Below are positions 43,046 through 55,533 of a DNA stretch of 64,000 nucleotides, piece by piece; the first letter of the stretch is position 1; every line of letters begins with the position of its first letter. A model generated the notes under the pieces. That model saw only the letters and a list, made by a program, of their open reading frames with translations, ran no database searches and was not told the origin of the DNA. The stretch covers positions 8,871,761 to 8,935,760 of the forward strand of contig NC_092656.1 in the NCBI RefSeq assembly GCF_032118995.1. Direction: 5' to 3'. The stretch comes from Asterias amurensis (taxonomy: Eukaryota; Echinodermata; Asteroidea; Forcipulatida; Asteriidae). A program made the position numbers and the translations under genes.

Positions 43046-44408
43046 GTAAGTAAATATCCACCGACTAAAAAAGTACCGATATTGACTTCCCTGCCGTCAT
43101 TTTAATTTCCAGTAGAAATTTCGAGCTGAAGTTTTGTGAAATATTTACTTGAATTTTACGCCGAAATCGCGCCATCTCGTGGGAAGTACTACTCATGGAC
43201 GAGAGGCCATCCGTGCATTTGTGAGACTACACCGTGACCCCAAAAACATACCATTATAAAACATGTTCCACAATCGCCTTTTGTAGTGATTTTCTGCTAT
43301 TTATACTACATCATACTTGAACATTTGTAAGATGTAAATATTCCCTTAATTTCTAGAACGGCGGAGAGGATAAACACCATATTTATGTTACCGATGTATC
43401 AAATTCTCCCAAGGTTCAAACTCTAAAAAAACTACACTGACATTCAAATGACTTGATTCAGAGGGGTTCCCCCGACACTCTTTGGTCGTTCAAGTTTACT
43501 ACGATGATCCGTCGAATAAATAAGTGAAATATCGCTTGGTAAAAAAGAAAAAGAAGGTTTTACAGCCCACCGAGGTTTGTCACTCCTTGAAACATCTAAT
43601 TTCGAAGATGAACTCTGTGACTTTTTTCCATTTTTGCTAAAACTGTTGGGTAAAAACACGTGCGTAGTTCAAAGAAAGTGCTGGGAAAAGAATCAGTGTG
43701 AGTTTTCCCAGTAAACTTAGTGTTACGTCAGTCGGTGCCTGTGCGTTGTGCTCTGGGGTGTTTCCCAGGGTTTGTATGGGGGTTGTGGCTCGGTGTGTGT
43801 CACCCTGTGTGGGAAAACATGTTGTGTTTTAATTCAGTTGTCAGTTGTTGTGTGTGTGTGAAAAAAGGATGAAGTTTCTGATTCTAATGTTAGTGGAAAC
43901 TGTTTTGGGAACGTACAGTCATCTGGTCATTGTATTGTAAATTTGTTGGCCTACTTTTTTTATAAATACAGAATCCTTTTTGCATTAAATTTGTACACCT
44001 GTACTGTTTGTTTTTGTTTGTTTAATCTTAAAAGCAGAAATTGTGAATGGCATTTGTTATTTTAAAAATCAAAATTTTCCTTAACGTTTTGGTTGACTGA
44101 ACTTTTTATAGTTAAGGAGTTTTCTTTAGACTTCAACTAGTCTCTGTCTGTTGATTATACATCATTCCCTATTTGTGGTTTTCACAGAAATGGTGAATGT
44201 AAAGGTTTTAACGAATCATGGAAGTTTCACCAATCATGATTCAACATTCATTTCATACTTGAACCAACGTAGGGGTGGGGGGGGGGGGTGAGCTGGGGGG
44301 ATGGTTGTGTCCGAATTGAGGGTTTCAGCTACACCAAGGGTGTTGTTCAGGATGTCCTTTATTTCATTGAATGATGACATGACGATCCAGTCGTAGCCGT
44401 AGACGATT

Positions 44409-44795
44409 AAGACTCTGTTTAAAGCCATTATACTCTTTCGGTAAACAGTATTGTCCAAGTCCCACACTTCGTGTATCAGAACTTATGTATAAAATAACAA
44501 ACCTGTGAAAATTTAGGTTCAATCGGTCATCGGAGTCGGGAGAAAATAACGGGAAAACCCATTCTTGTTTCCGCGCGTTTCGCCGTGTCATGACATGTGT
44601 TTAAAATAAATCCGTAATTCTCGCTAACGAGAATTTATGTTGTTTTAATGTTTTCTCAAAAAGTAAAGCATTTCATGGAACAATATTTCAAGAGAAGTCT
44701 TTCACCATTACCTTCTGTAAACCCTGTAAATTATTTGTAAATCTGTCAACTTTTATTTTTTTTTTTTTCTGTACCGAAAGTGTATAATGGCTTTA
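44409..44795. mobile_element. foldback element, family C
   Basis: TTAA-AGCCATTATACTCTTTC and GAAAGTGTATAATGGCT-TTAA. Centre CGTGTCATGACATGTG and TTCTCGCTAACGAGAAT palindromes. Confidence 0.75.
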
Positions 44796-45607
44796 AGAGG
44801 GAGGGGAAGGGTTAAAGGTGATGTCTGGGAGGGTACACATACATTTAAGTGTAGTAATTCTTGCATTTTAGGAAAAGAGCCCACGAAATGCCATAAATGT
44901 ACAAGAAATTTGTCTGTAAGCTTGAGACGCAAGTATAGCTCTACATGTAGCGTTTAGGCCCGTTTGAAAAACAAACTGATTTGATGCAGCAGGATCCTGA
45001 TTTGAAATGGTTTTTACAGGTTGTGCTAGTGCTAGTGCTACGCTGCTGGATGATTTGGCACTATATTACTGTTGTGTTGGTTTGTTTGGAATCAATTTCA
45101 AACCGGTCCCTTAAAAAAATTGCAACTTTATGCGCATGATGCCCTGAAATAAATCAGGAAGGTTAAATTCCTTTCATTGTCGGCCATGTTGGAACCAATT
45201 TTGAGTTTGAATTTTAATTAAACTTAAAATTTCTCCTTTAGTAATACGTGTTGATGATGCTAGTTGCAAATTAAATTCTTTGTAAAGTTGACTCAGGAGA
45301 CATGCAATGTTTGAAACAGGCCTTACAAACATGTAAGAGCAGAGTTCATACATGCAAAAAAGAAGTCAAACTAGTATGAATGGCAGCCATTTTGCTTACT
45401 GAAATGCTCAGAAGAGACGCCCAGGGGTGCGTTTTAGCGGCGGTAACCAAAAACTGTTTCGGTTGATGGTGGTTGGTTCTGCTGTTCAGACTGAACGATA
45501 ACCTACATGTAGTTGTGAGCTCGGTTACCATTTTGGTTATGACGTCAGAAACAATTATTGGTTACAGCCGCCAAAACGCACCCCCCGGAGACATTGCTTG
45601 CATTTAG

Positions 45608-45840
45608 TGTACATGGCACAATTTCATGGTAAGTTTTCAGGGAATTTCACAATGTCAAGCATAATTCCTGGGTAAAGCAAAGATTTTTTTGCTAAGTGCA
45701 CATACTGCACCTTACTAGGCATTCTTCTTTCTTCACTATACACAGCTAAGTGCAGGAATTTAGCACTTGCACAGTAAGCAGAGAATGGCGATCGTAAACG
45801 CAGAACTCTGTGATTAAGCAGTGCCATGAAAATGGGCTGT
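45608..45840. mobile_element. foldback family E variant
   Basis: ATGGCACAATTTCATGGTAAG left and GCAGTGCCATGAAAATGGGC right. Resembles the GC-richer variant at 22567. Confidence 0.5.
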
Positions 45841-46007
45841 CCAAGCCATTGTAAGAATTTTATGTTTATTTTGCGTGTACTATACTACTAAGATTTGGCG
45901 CGCTGATCGCAAGAGTGGTGGGCCGTTTGTATTTTTTAGAAAAAATGGCCTTGTTAGTGCTGAGAGTAATTTTCATATAAATTGCGCTACTATGGTGTAA
46001 TCAGGCC

Positions 46008-46178
46008 TGATACTTCACGGAGGCAAAGAAGGTGATTACCTCCGTGTCCCCTGGTCATTGCCTTGGTGCCCTTGAAATGCTCCAGTACAAATTTGCAATT
46101 TCATCATAGGGTGCCCTTTACCAAGAAGAAAATGCCTTGGTGCCCCTGCCCTTTCAAAAACGAAGCATACAGCCCTGG
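46008..46178. repeat. dispersed repeat, close relative at 19080
   Basis: Same sequence as 19080-19258 apart from scattered changes, including AATGCTCCAGTACAAATTTG and GCAATTTCATCATAGGGTGC. Confidence 0.6.
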
Positions 46179-46667
46179 GTGTTTGTGTGCAATCTTTCCC
46201 TTCGGATCGTTCATTATACATGTAGACCATGATGGTAGGCTAATCCATTTAGGGATACATAGTAGGGATGTATCATGTGTAAGTAGCAATTTAAGAGACT
46301 ACTTTATATACTAAAAATGTTAAGCAACCTGGCATTTCACATTTTATTGGCATCCATGGTCCTTCATTAAAATGCTAAGCATCGCTCATTTAAATGAAGA
46401 ACCATGTGACCCGGTGTGGTGCGCAAGTTTTTGATCGTTGCAAACCATTTACTCAACTGTCGTACGGTAAACACATGTACAGACGCTAGACAGTAGGCCT
46501 ACGCGACTGGAGATGATTCTTGTTTAATAACACATCTTATTTAACATTCATGTAGTTATGAAATAGGATGGCACCACAGTGCATGCCATGTTCTGCAGTA
46601 CATGTACTTACATACAGTACTACTAGCACTGCAGTGTGCAGGGTGCTCTAATCTGTATCGGATCTGC

Positions 46668-46736
46668 AGGGACTGTTTTACTGCTGCCCAGTGGAATTTA
46701 CTGGGTGAGAATGTGCATTCTAGATCTATGGTCTAC
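46668..46736. repeat. segment repeated at 47616-47681
   Basis: GGACTGTTTTACTGCTGCCC, then GAATTTACTGGGTG and CATTCTAGATC, reappears with a few changes about 950 bp downstream. Confidence 0.5.
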
Positions 46737-47306
46737 CATGCTGCAAGAATGATGAATGGAAATTGCTTTCTTAATCAGCATAATTGGGTCACCCATCGGT
46801 TTTTAGTAATTCTTACTATCGCCCAAACAAGGCCTAAACCAAACAAACTCACAATCACATTATAGAAATAAATAAAAACCATGGTGTGAGGGCCCAGTGT
46901 ATGTTAAAATGCTAATTTGGCTGCACATGTTTACTGCTCTGTGTTAATGGTAGGGGGAGGGGGTGGAGCTAAGATGAGCAAATCTAATCAACATTATTTT
47001 TCAGTGGGTATCGGTTACGATGCCCAAGTGCCTCGGCACATTCTGATTGGCGACAATCATTGACTGCGTATGTGTGATTGAAATAAACTCTAAATTGATG
47101 GGGAATCTTTGGAATGACCTATCCATGACTTAATTTTAGAAGTTGCTTTCAAGCAAGACACTTCATTGGGATGTCACTGCTGAACTACGAAATTCGGGAA
47201 GCTCAAAAAAAAATATTACCGATATATCTGGGAAGTTATCAAAATACATATAAATTTGAAAAATTACGTTCAACAATGATATATGCTTTTAAATGGCTGT
47301 CATTTA

Positions 47307-47476
47307 AGGCCGAGTCACACTGCAGCGATAACGAAAGCGATCACGACGCAAAGAGAACGCATTCTATTGGTTAATTGCTCGGCGCAGAATACGCACAAGC
47401 TCATTCAACCAATGGAATGCGTTTTCTTTGCGTCGTTATCGTTATCGTTGTCGTTATCGCTGCAGTAGGGCCGGGT
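47307..47476. mobile_element. MITE with about 60-bp inverted arms
   Basis: CACTGCAGCGATAACGAAAG ... GAACGCATTCTATTGGTT on the left is mirrored by AACCAATGGAATGCGTTTTC ... GTTATCGCTGCAGTAGGGCC on the right. Only about 35 bp separates the arms. Confidence 0.75.
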
Positions 47477-47530
47477 CTTTACTGTCCCTTGCTTGCTCAT
47501 GGTTGGTTCGTGAAAATATCCTTGTGTGTG

Positions 47531-47545
47531 GTGTTGTTGTTGTTT

Positions 47546-47586
<41 letters not shown>
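47531..47586. repeat. (GTT)n microsatellite
   Basis: About 18 GTT-like units with one interruption. Confidence 0.95.
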
Positions 47587-47871
47587 AATTATGCGGGGTC
47601 CTCTACTCTGCTGTGACTGTTTTACTGCTGTCCAGGCGAATTTACTGGCTGGGTGTAGTATGAGACATTCTAAATCATGATTATCCTGAAACCTTACATT
47701 TTTTAATGAGGAATGCATGTGAAGGTGGAGTTTCCATTTTTGTAGAGAAGGCCAGTTGCTCAAGCTCGTCTAAAAGATGGTCAACGTAAGACATGACGTC
47801 ATCCTGGCAGTACTTGTGAATGCATTATAAGACGCATCAATAGTGATTGCTGTACGTTTCCAAGAATTTTG

Positions 47872-48252
47872 TTAAAGCCATTGGACACTTTCGGTAAACA
47901 GTATTGTCTAAAGGCCCACACTTCGTGTATCACAACTTTTATATAAAAATAACAAACCTGTGAAAATTTAGGCTCAATCGGTCATCAGAGTCGGGAGAAA
48001 ATAACGGGAAAACCCAACCTTGTTTCCGCACGTTTCGCCGTGTCATGACATGTGTTCAAAATAAATCTGTAATACTCGTTCTAAGCGAGAATTGATAAAT
48101 GTTTTAATGATTTCTCGAAAAGTAAAGCATTTCATGGAATAATATTTCAAGAGAAGTCTTTCACCATTACCTTCTGTAAACCCTGTAAGTTATTTGTAAA
48201 TCTGTGAACTTTTTTCTTCTTTTTCTGTACCGAAAGTGTATAATGGCTTTAA
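47872..48252. mobile_element. foldback element, family C
   Basis: TTAA-AGCCATTGGACACTTTC and GAAAGTGTATAATGGCT-TTAA. Close to the copy at 44409. Confidence 0.75.
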
Positions 48253-48836
48253 ACGTAATAATAAAAGGCGAACATTTAATGACTAAATACATTCACAAAC
48301 AACACGTTCTAAGTGTACAATACAACATTTAACTGTATCATGCTTGTTCAGGGTCAAGTTGCATGTCAAACATTAGTTTCATTATGAAGTGCACATTTTG
48401 TTTATGATTTTGCTCATTTTTTACTCAAGTTGCTTTTGCTACATGTTTATCATTCAAACTTGACAAAGTTAGTTACATCGCTGCTTTTATTTAAAGCACA
48501 TAAATCTGGATTTGAAAAGTTTCTGCCTAGGAAAATATGAAGGAGGCCAGTCTAAAACAGTACACATAACTTAGTATTTAAGCTTTTAACTGGTAAGCTT
48601 TTAACTGGAAATTAAAGAACTCGTTTTGATGCTCGGCTATTTCTGTGGTATTTAGCGTGTACGACATTGGGCTTAGCAAATGAGCAAAAGTTGCCAAACA
48701 AGATGTTCAATGGGTTGAAAAATTATCATCTTTATCTCTTCTGAAAAAAAAGCTGTTGGATGAACTGGGGTCTGCGATTCTTTGCAGTGCATTATTCTGT
48801 GCAACGTTTCTGAGTCCAATGTCATGTAGGGCAACC

Positions 48837-49302
48837 TTAAAAGGCAGTGGACACTATTGGTAATTAATTAATAATTATTAGCTTAAAACCTTACTTGGTA
48901 ACAAGTAATGGGGAGAGATTGATAGTATAAAACATTGTGAAAAACGGCTCCCTCTCAAGTGAAGTAATTTTGGAGACAGCTTAAAACCTTTCCAGGTGAC
49001 GAGTAATGGGGGAGAGGTGGATGTTATAAAACATTGTGAGAAACGGCTCCCTCTGAAGAAGTAATTTTCCCCGAATTTGATTTGGAGACCTCAGATTTAG
49101 AATTTGAGGTCTCGAAATCAAGCATCTGAAAGCACACAACTTCGTGTGACAAGCATGTTTTTTCTTTCATAGTTATCTCGCAACTTCATCGACCAATTGA
49201 GCTCAAATTTTCAAAGGTTTGTTATTTTATGCATTCATGTTGAGATACACCAAGTGAGAAGACCGGTCTTTAACAATTACCAATAGTGTCCACTGTTCTT
49301 AA
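48837..49302. mobile_element. foldback element, family A, internally duplicated
   Basis: TTAA-AAGGCAGTGGACACTAT at left and AATAGTGTCCACTGTTC-TTAA at right. The AGCTTAAAACCTT...GGCTCCCTCT segment occurs twice, about 85 bp apart. Confidence 0.7.
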
Positions 49303-49849
49303 AGCACACAGACAGTAAAAAGGACTGCAACAAGCATACAACTTAATGTTGAACCTTTCTTAAAATCATTGCGCTTAAGATTGTTTGTACTTGTAGTGCT
49401 GTGGTAATTAAGTAAAATGCATTGAAAATGATAAGGACCTGTCATATGGTTTGTAATAACTAACGACCTTCCTACATGTAGTATATTTTAGATAAAGACT
49501 ACTTTAGTAGTTGAAAATGCATCCAATATCAGATTCTTAAATCTAACAAAGTTTCAGCTGAACTCCAGTTTGAAGTGAGAGAGAATAGTATTGGTCATTT
49601 CCTCATTCTATTGAGATTCTTCATACCATGGCCTCAAAGTGATGTTGGAATTTTACTGTAGAATTAGAAAATGTGAAATGGTTTGTCATACATTAATTAT
49701 GGCTTAAGAAATTATTAGTTAATTGTATGAACACTTAGCTCTTCCCAATTCATAAAAACGTGACTTTAAGCGGAAAAAGTAATTAAAAAAAAAATTATCA
49801 AATTGTTATTATATTTTCATATGAATTGGATTGAAAACTTTTCGGTTAT

Positions 49850-50260
49850 CACAGCCCCCCTTCCCTGCAGGTTGGCTGGGGTGTAAAAATTAGCCCAGAC
49901 CCCCTGTGCTTCCTGTATAGACACATGCATTTCTTTGTTTGAGAGGTCTTTGTCCTGGGCGTGTCCATCCCACGCCAGCACTGAACCTCTGGGCGCCAAA
50001 TCATCAGCCATTTCCCAACATCCCACAATTCCCCCCTCTGGCAATCCCCCTGTCAATCATGATGACATCATTGCCAGGTCGTGGTTGCTATGGTGATCCC
50101 TTCCCTCATGATTAATTCATGTCCTACCTTAGCATTCTCTTTGTTCCCTAGTGTTGGCCGGCCAGCCAATCAGAGCCCAAGGTCACGCAGGGTTGTCTGA
50201 TCATGCTCCCAGTGTGTGATAGGTTTGACCTTTGACATTTCAGCGTAAGGCTTGAGTGAA
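49850..50260. promoter_or_regulatory. candidate cis-regulatory island
   Basis: Less AT-rich than its surroundings. Contains CCAATCAGAG, AAGGTCA, a TGACCTTTGAC direct-repeat-1 nuclear-receptor-like site at 50226-50236, and GTTGCTATGG resembling half an RFX X-box. Regulatory role is inferred from motifs only. Confidence 0.3.
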
Positions 50261-51231
50261 TTCTAAATATAGACTTAGTCATGTGATCACTTCTGAAAGG
50301 GGGGGGGGGGGTAGCAGCAAGAGCTGATTGTGTCTGTCTGACAAAGATACATAAAAAGACATTTGCGGGGATCTTACAACTGAACATAAGTTTTCAGCAT
50401 TGTGAGCAATAAAAAAAGTAGGCCTACTTGTAAAAATAATTCCAAAATGCAACTTACAGCCCAAGTGAAATAGTGTATTTTTAGTGACTCGTCAGTTGTT
50501 GCAGTGAAGAAACTTTTTTACGAAGGTTTTAAAAGCTAGATTGTCTTCACACCAACATTTAATACCTGTGAACTTATCAAAAGGAAGAATTCTCAGATTC
50601 TCAAACAATGCATTTAGTATTTCCTGACCCACTCGTTGATTTTGAGCAAATCACTGATTCATTTTGCTCATGAACGTTGAGGGGTTGTCAGGTCGGGTCT
50701 TCAAGAATTTTTCAAGTTATAAAGTTCCTAACTTAAGGGAAGTAACGAACGAAAGCTGATTATTCTGTAACTAAACACCACCTTTTCTCACTGGGCCTCT
50801 TTTTTTTTTAAGGGGGCGAGTTTGCTGGATATTAAAAAATGTATGCTTGCACAATTTCAACCTCATTAAACCTTAATACATTATGTACTACACCGTCAGT
50901 CACTCTGCCTAGGTGGGTGTCACAGTTTGATAGATAAGGCAATTCTTTTTGCCTTTTATTTCAACCTTTTTGTTTTGGAATTGGAAATGACTTCATGAGT
51001 GATAAGATTTGCAACGACTGTTTGTTAGAAAAAAATACTTCTATCGTCACGATTCCATTACAAGATATTGCGAAAGAGCTGTCTGTTTTATTTCACTACA
51101 AATGGGTTAGTTATTGAAAAAAAAAATGGAAGTAAGTGTGTGACTCACAGAAAGGGGCATTTTTCAACTCCAAATGCTGTGTCTTGAGTTGTGAACTGAT
51201 ATAAACCCAAGTATACAAAAACATACTGTAC

Positions 51232-51391
51232 ATGCCTGTAATTTCATCCTTGAGGCTATTTTTCAGTTTTTTAAAAGGGCACTTCCATTGGAAAATCTTT
51301 AATTCTAGGGAAAACTTATGAAGGGGCACCAAGGTCAGTCAAGACAAGGGACAACAGAGGCAATGGCCTCCGTGTACAAGGCCTGATGTTC
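51232..51391. repeat. dispersed repeat, family G
   Basis: Shares CACTTCCATTGGAAAATCTT with 15575-15724. Ends GGCCTCCGTGTACAAGGCC. Confidence 0.5.
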
Positions 51392-52947
51392 AAAATGACA
51401 CAGTGGCAGCAAACAGCTTACAACCAATGCCCATAGCGGCCTTAAACGGCTGTAAGATCTGACCTACTTCCACTGATAATGGTCTAAGTAAAGGTCATCA
51501 CCTGACTTGACATTTTCTAATGTTTCTCATGTCAATATATTATCTATATTTCTATAGATTAATCCAAGATTGTTTTATTTTTTCAGAAACTTTTACAAAA
51601 AAATCAATAATAAAACCACGAGTGGATGAATGGTGAGGATTATACAGAAATGAATGGGCTCTTAAGGGTTAAATAAGATTAAAATTGAACTACACAAACA
51701 AACACAAACATACTCGGGAGGTCACTGCATTGCAGGGCATTTAAAATCAAACAATTATCTATGATAAGCACAGCATTGATGTTGTGCAGTGGGCACCACA
51801 AGAACACACTACTGCAGAACAAATACAAGGCTGAAGTCCTGTAAGGAATTTCACTCTGCTGGCAAATGAACAGCCAAACAGCACCCTGCCCATTTTATTA
51901 CTGTTTGACCAGTCACACAATGAACACATTTCACTGACTCTACTGTGGTAAAAGCTGGACTTGTAGTGACACTGCTATGTTGCTATGTGGACCAACTGGA
52001 TATTGAGTGTTTGATGATCACTGAGGTCTGAGCAGTTGAGTTTAAATTAACACCTGTTGGTTTATGATTGGTAGGTACATGCTAATGACATGATGAGGAA
52101 CCTTGGGCAGTTTTGTGTACGATTTGCTAAACTGAACATTTTTGCTGAGCCAGCTCTCAATAGATCTTAATGCACACAACATCGCTTGAGTAGGGCACCC
52201 TTACCAAAAGATCCAAAAAGGAGGTTGTTCATTGGCCAATCTTTTGCGCTTTTCAAACAAATCTGTGTGTTTCCATTGATTCGCCGTCGTTTTACATGTA
52301 CCTCTAGTTTGGCAACTGGATGAGGTCAATGCATTAGGTCTACACCACTAGGGAATCAGCTGAAATGCATGTGTGATTAAACCAGTGTCTGTGACTGGTG
52401 TCCTGCTACTCAAGATGTACAAAAATTGTGAATGATGTCCTACATAGTACGTGTTTGCTGTGATGGATTTAGAATGGGACTCTGAACCTGTGGCTTATTT
52501 CTTTTTAGATCTGTTCGTTTGGGGATATCTTATTGGCTGGATTACCCATTTGCCACAGAGATTGGGTTCTCCGATGCCTGTAGTATGTAAACGGGCCCAT
52601 TAACATGCATGCATGAAGATAGTAGGTCAAGGGGGAGGGGGGGGGGGGGGCTTAAGAGTAATGGCGAAGTCGCTTCCCACTTTGACAAAATGATACTTAA
52701 TTTAACAAAATGTAAAATGAGTATTGAAATGAGACTGCTGCCATTTAGAAACCTCAAAATTACAATTTTGTGTGATTAAGACGTCTCGAGGGGGTCGGCC
52801 ACAATTGGGTATCGACATTGTCATTTGGTTCTTCCGTTGCAGGCTTAGCTATTTTCAACATTATTTGTTGTATTAATGTATGGTAACAGTAAAACAACAG
52901 TGGCAAATATCAAGTGTTTCCAGTCGGTGAAAGTTTACATGCCGTCA

Positions 52948-53230
52948 CAGGGGTCGAAATTAAGTGTATTTCCATGGTAGTCAGCAGGGCTAGTGACCAA
53001 TAATTTTTAGTAGCCCTGATTAGAATTTGGTAGCCCGAAAGACACATTATGTCTCGCGTCACGGCTCAAACTTTACAATACACCAATAATATAGTTCTTT
53101 ATTGTTTGTGATGATGATTTTTGCATTATTTTTCCACTAGCCCGTCGGGCTATCAAACTGGAAAAATGAGTAGCCCGGCTGTAAATCTGGTAGTCCCGGG
53201 CTAGCGGGCTAGTGGCAATTTCGACCCCTG
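52948..53230. mobile_element. hAT-like MITE, 14-bp TIRs
   Basis: CAGGGGTCGAAATT at left and AATTTCGACCCCTG at right. CGTCA sits directly outside both ends (52943-52947 and 53231-53235), a short possible target duplication. The interior repeats TAGCCCG/CGGGCTA motifs. Confidence 0.7.
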
Positions 53231-53694
53231 CGTCAAATAGAGAACGAGTGCAGTGTTGCACACAACCAACCATAGAGTATTAAGGTCATTGCATGAGTAC
53301 TAGGGTCTATGTGTGCATGTATAGGCCCTATGGATGTACAATGTACATCGTGTACATTGATTGAACATGCATGTTATGTGCAAAAATGGATAAATGGATG
53401 GATTAGAACATGCACACGTATGTTGAAGTGTATCAGTAGGGCATGTTTTAAATGGATGCATCAGAAACGGTGATTGAACAGCAGGTACTTGTGATGTATG
53501 GTGAAATTTTCAGTATTTTACCTAACAGCAGTTGTGATGCTTTATAGTTGCATTATTTTACATGTATACATACAGTTAATAGCTCCATGGTCAGAGTATG
53601 GACTAATGATAACTTTGGAAGTTTCTTTGTTAAACACTGTACATGTTCACACGTTTGTGTGACTTCAGATGCAGACATTTATCATTTATAGAAC

Positions 53695-53883
53695 ATGCCT
53701 CACTTCATGCTTCATTGCCCAAGCATGGAACTTTTGGTTGAGAACCTGTCTGACAAAAATAACACGAAACAAAAAAGTATTGTAATGGAAATTTGCAAAC
53801 ACCCATCAGATGTAGATGTGGACATTTTGAATTTGATAAGAGGCAGAGCTGTGAAGAAACTGGTCGTGAAAAAGGAGTGTTAG
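53695..53883 (+). other. open frame of 62 codons, not recognised
   Basis: The frame MPHFMLHCPSMELLVENLSD onward, ending KKLVVKKEC, has ordinary composition but no acceptor, donor or homologue that I can name. Probably chance, possibly an old insertion. Confidence 0.15.
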
Positions 53884-55450
53884 TCAAGGGCAACTGCAAT
53901 CGTATTTACTCAATAGGTTTTTCCTCTTACCAAGTACAAAACTTCCCCCCCACCCCCAAGACAATTCTTCTAAAGAATTCCTAAGATTCTTAAAGAAGAC
54001 TCAATTTGATGGTGGGGTGTACCATATCGAAAGTGGAAAGTACCAAATGAAAAGATTATGTCTAGGTTAGCTAGAATACGTTATTAGTTTTCGGAATGAA
54101 AAACCCCTTCCCACATATACCAGGAAGATTGCGTAACAAAACCAATCGGAGAAGCCCTGTCCTTTAAAAAATGTTTACTTTTAAGAATGGAATGGATGTG
54201 ACATGATGGGTGCCGTGTGTTATTTTGAGGCCTGGTACTAATTTAAGTGTAACCTTTTTAAAAGGTTTGATATATATCCACATCTTTTTTATCCTCTAAA
54301 TTTGGAAACATTCTCAGACTTAGATTATCAATAGCACATGTAGGTGTTTATTTCCGTTCTTATTTAGTCAGACGCTTGGGGCCTACTAGGTGGTCATGAA
54401 TGTTGCTACCTGACGTAATGGTAACATGTATGGTTCTTGGAGTACTTAGTTCATCAGGCAATTACGTTATTTAACGATGTGTTTCCTGGGGTGCCATGAT
54501 GTCTCATCCAATGCCAATGATTTTAAATGATTATCAAGTAAATACGCTAATCCATTTCTTCATTTCTACCTGCTGTTTGGCAATGAGATTGACTGTAGTC
54601 TTCTACACAGTAAAGTAGACTTAATAACATAATGTACATTTAGTTTAGCTGTTTGCTTAGTGTTGCCAAACACATCCATGTAGTTGTTAGGACAATTCTT
54701 TTCAGAACTTACTCTGAATCTACTGTGCAGCAGTAAAATTAATAATAAGACAAGTGGACAGACACAACAAATGGACAAAGAAAAGAATACATGGTGTTTA
54801 TCCAAATAAAAACGTAACATTAAATCAAATTTATGCCGGCAAAAGAGAAATTTTTTGTAGATTTTCATAAATTTTTATGTTTTTATTTTTATTTTTTAAA
54901 TGCAACTTTTGCATGGAAATGAGACTTTCTGACTCGGTTTTAAACGGCCATTTCAGACCTTGTTTCTCCTATTGAAATGTACACATTTTTCTTGTAGCTA
55001 TTGCTTAGGATCCCCTCCCATCCCCACCCCCTTGTTAATAAAATATATCATAACGAATGGAAAATGACCTTGGGTAACATGCACATTTTTGATTAAAAAA
55101 TGTGCGTGTTTAGTGAATTCTGACAAGAACTTGATCAGATAGAGTGGCCTGTCCTGTTTCCTCCCCCTCCCCTGATGATGTGTTACCACTGATCCTTTGA
55201 ACTTGTCGTTTGTACATTTGTAAATGTTTATCTGCAAATGTATCAGCTATTTCTTGGAACAGTCTATAAATTAAAGTTGTTTGCATTCATGAACAAGTTG
55301 TCTCAAATAAAGGTAAAGCCAGATGTGCGTGTACGTGCTGTTAAAGATTCATTTGAAAGTATTTTTTATTACAACATTTGTGATAATTTGATTTTCCTTT
55401 TTTTTTCTTCCTCTTTTTTCGACACAGTTTCACTCAGCTTGGTAACTGTA

Positions 55451-55533
55451 ATGGACGCCCCTGGCCCGCCAGACCGTGCTGATGAAACAAGGTCTACCGA
55501 AGCGTCATTGCCTCTCCCAATCCCCAACGAAAG
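55451..55533 (+). CDS. GATAD2: GATAD2 first recognised coding exon, residues 1-27
   Basis: The exon begins at 55428 after acceptor TTTTTTCGACACAG. ATG at 55451, encodes MDAPGPPDRADETRSTEASL and PLPIPNE, donor GTAAGA, ends two bases into codon 28. Confidence 0.75.

Larger units (their letters stand above)
43046..55427. other. presumed GATAD2 intron 1, repeat-containing
   Basis: If the first exon ends at 43045 this 12.4 kb is intron 1. It holds the foldback, dispersed and hAT-like elements listed separately, a (GTT)n microsatellite and a GC-rich island near 50 kb. 43046-44408, 49303-51231 and 53231-55427 contain no recognised gene. Confidence 0.4.

Noticed and set aside
47497-47763. Minus-strand frame with a poly-asparagine run
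   Set aside because: Translation of the GTT microsatellite.
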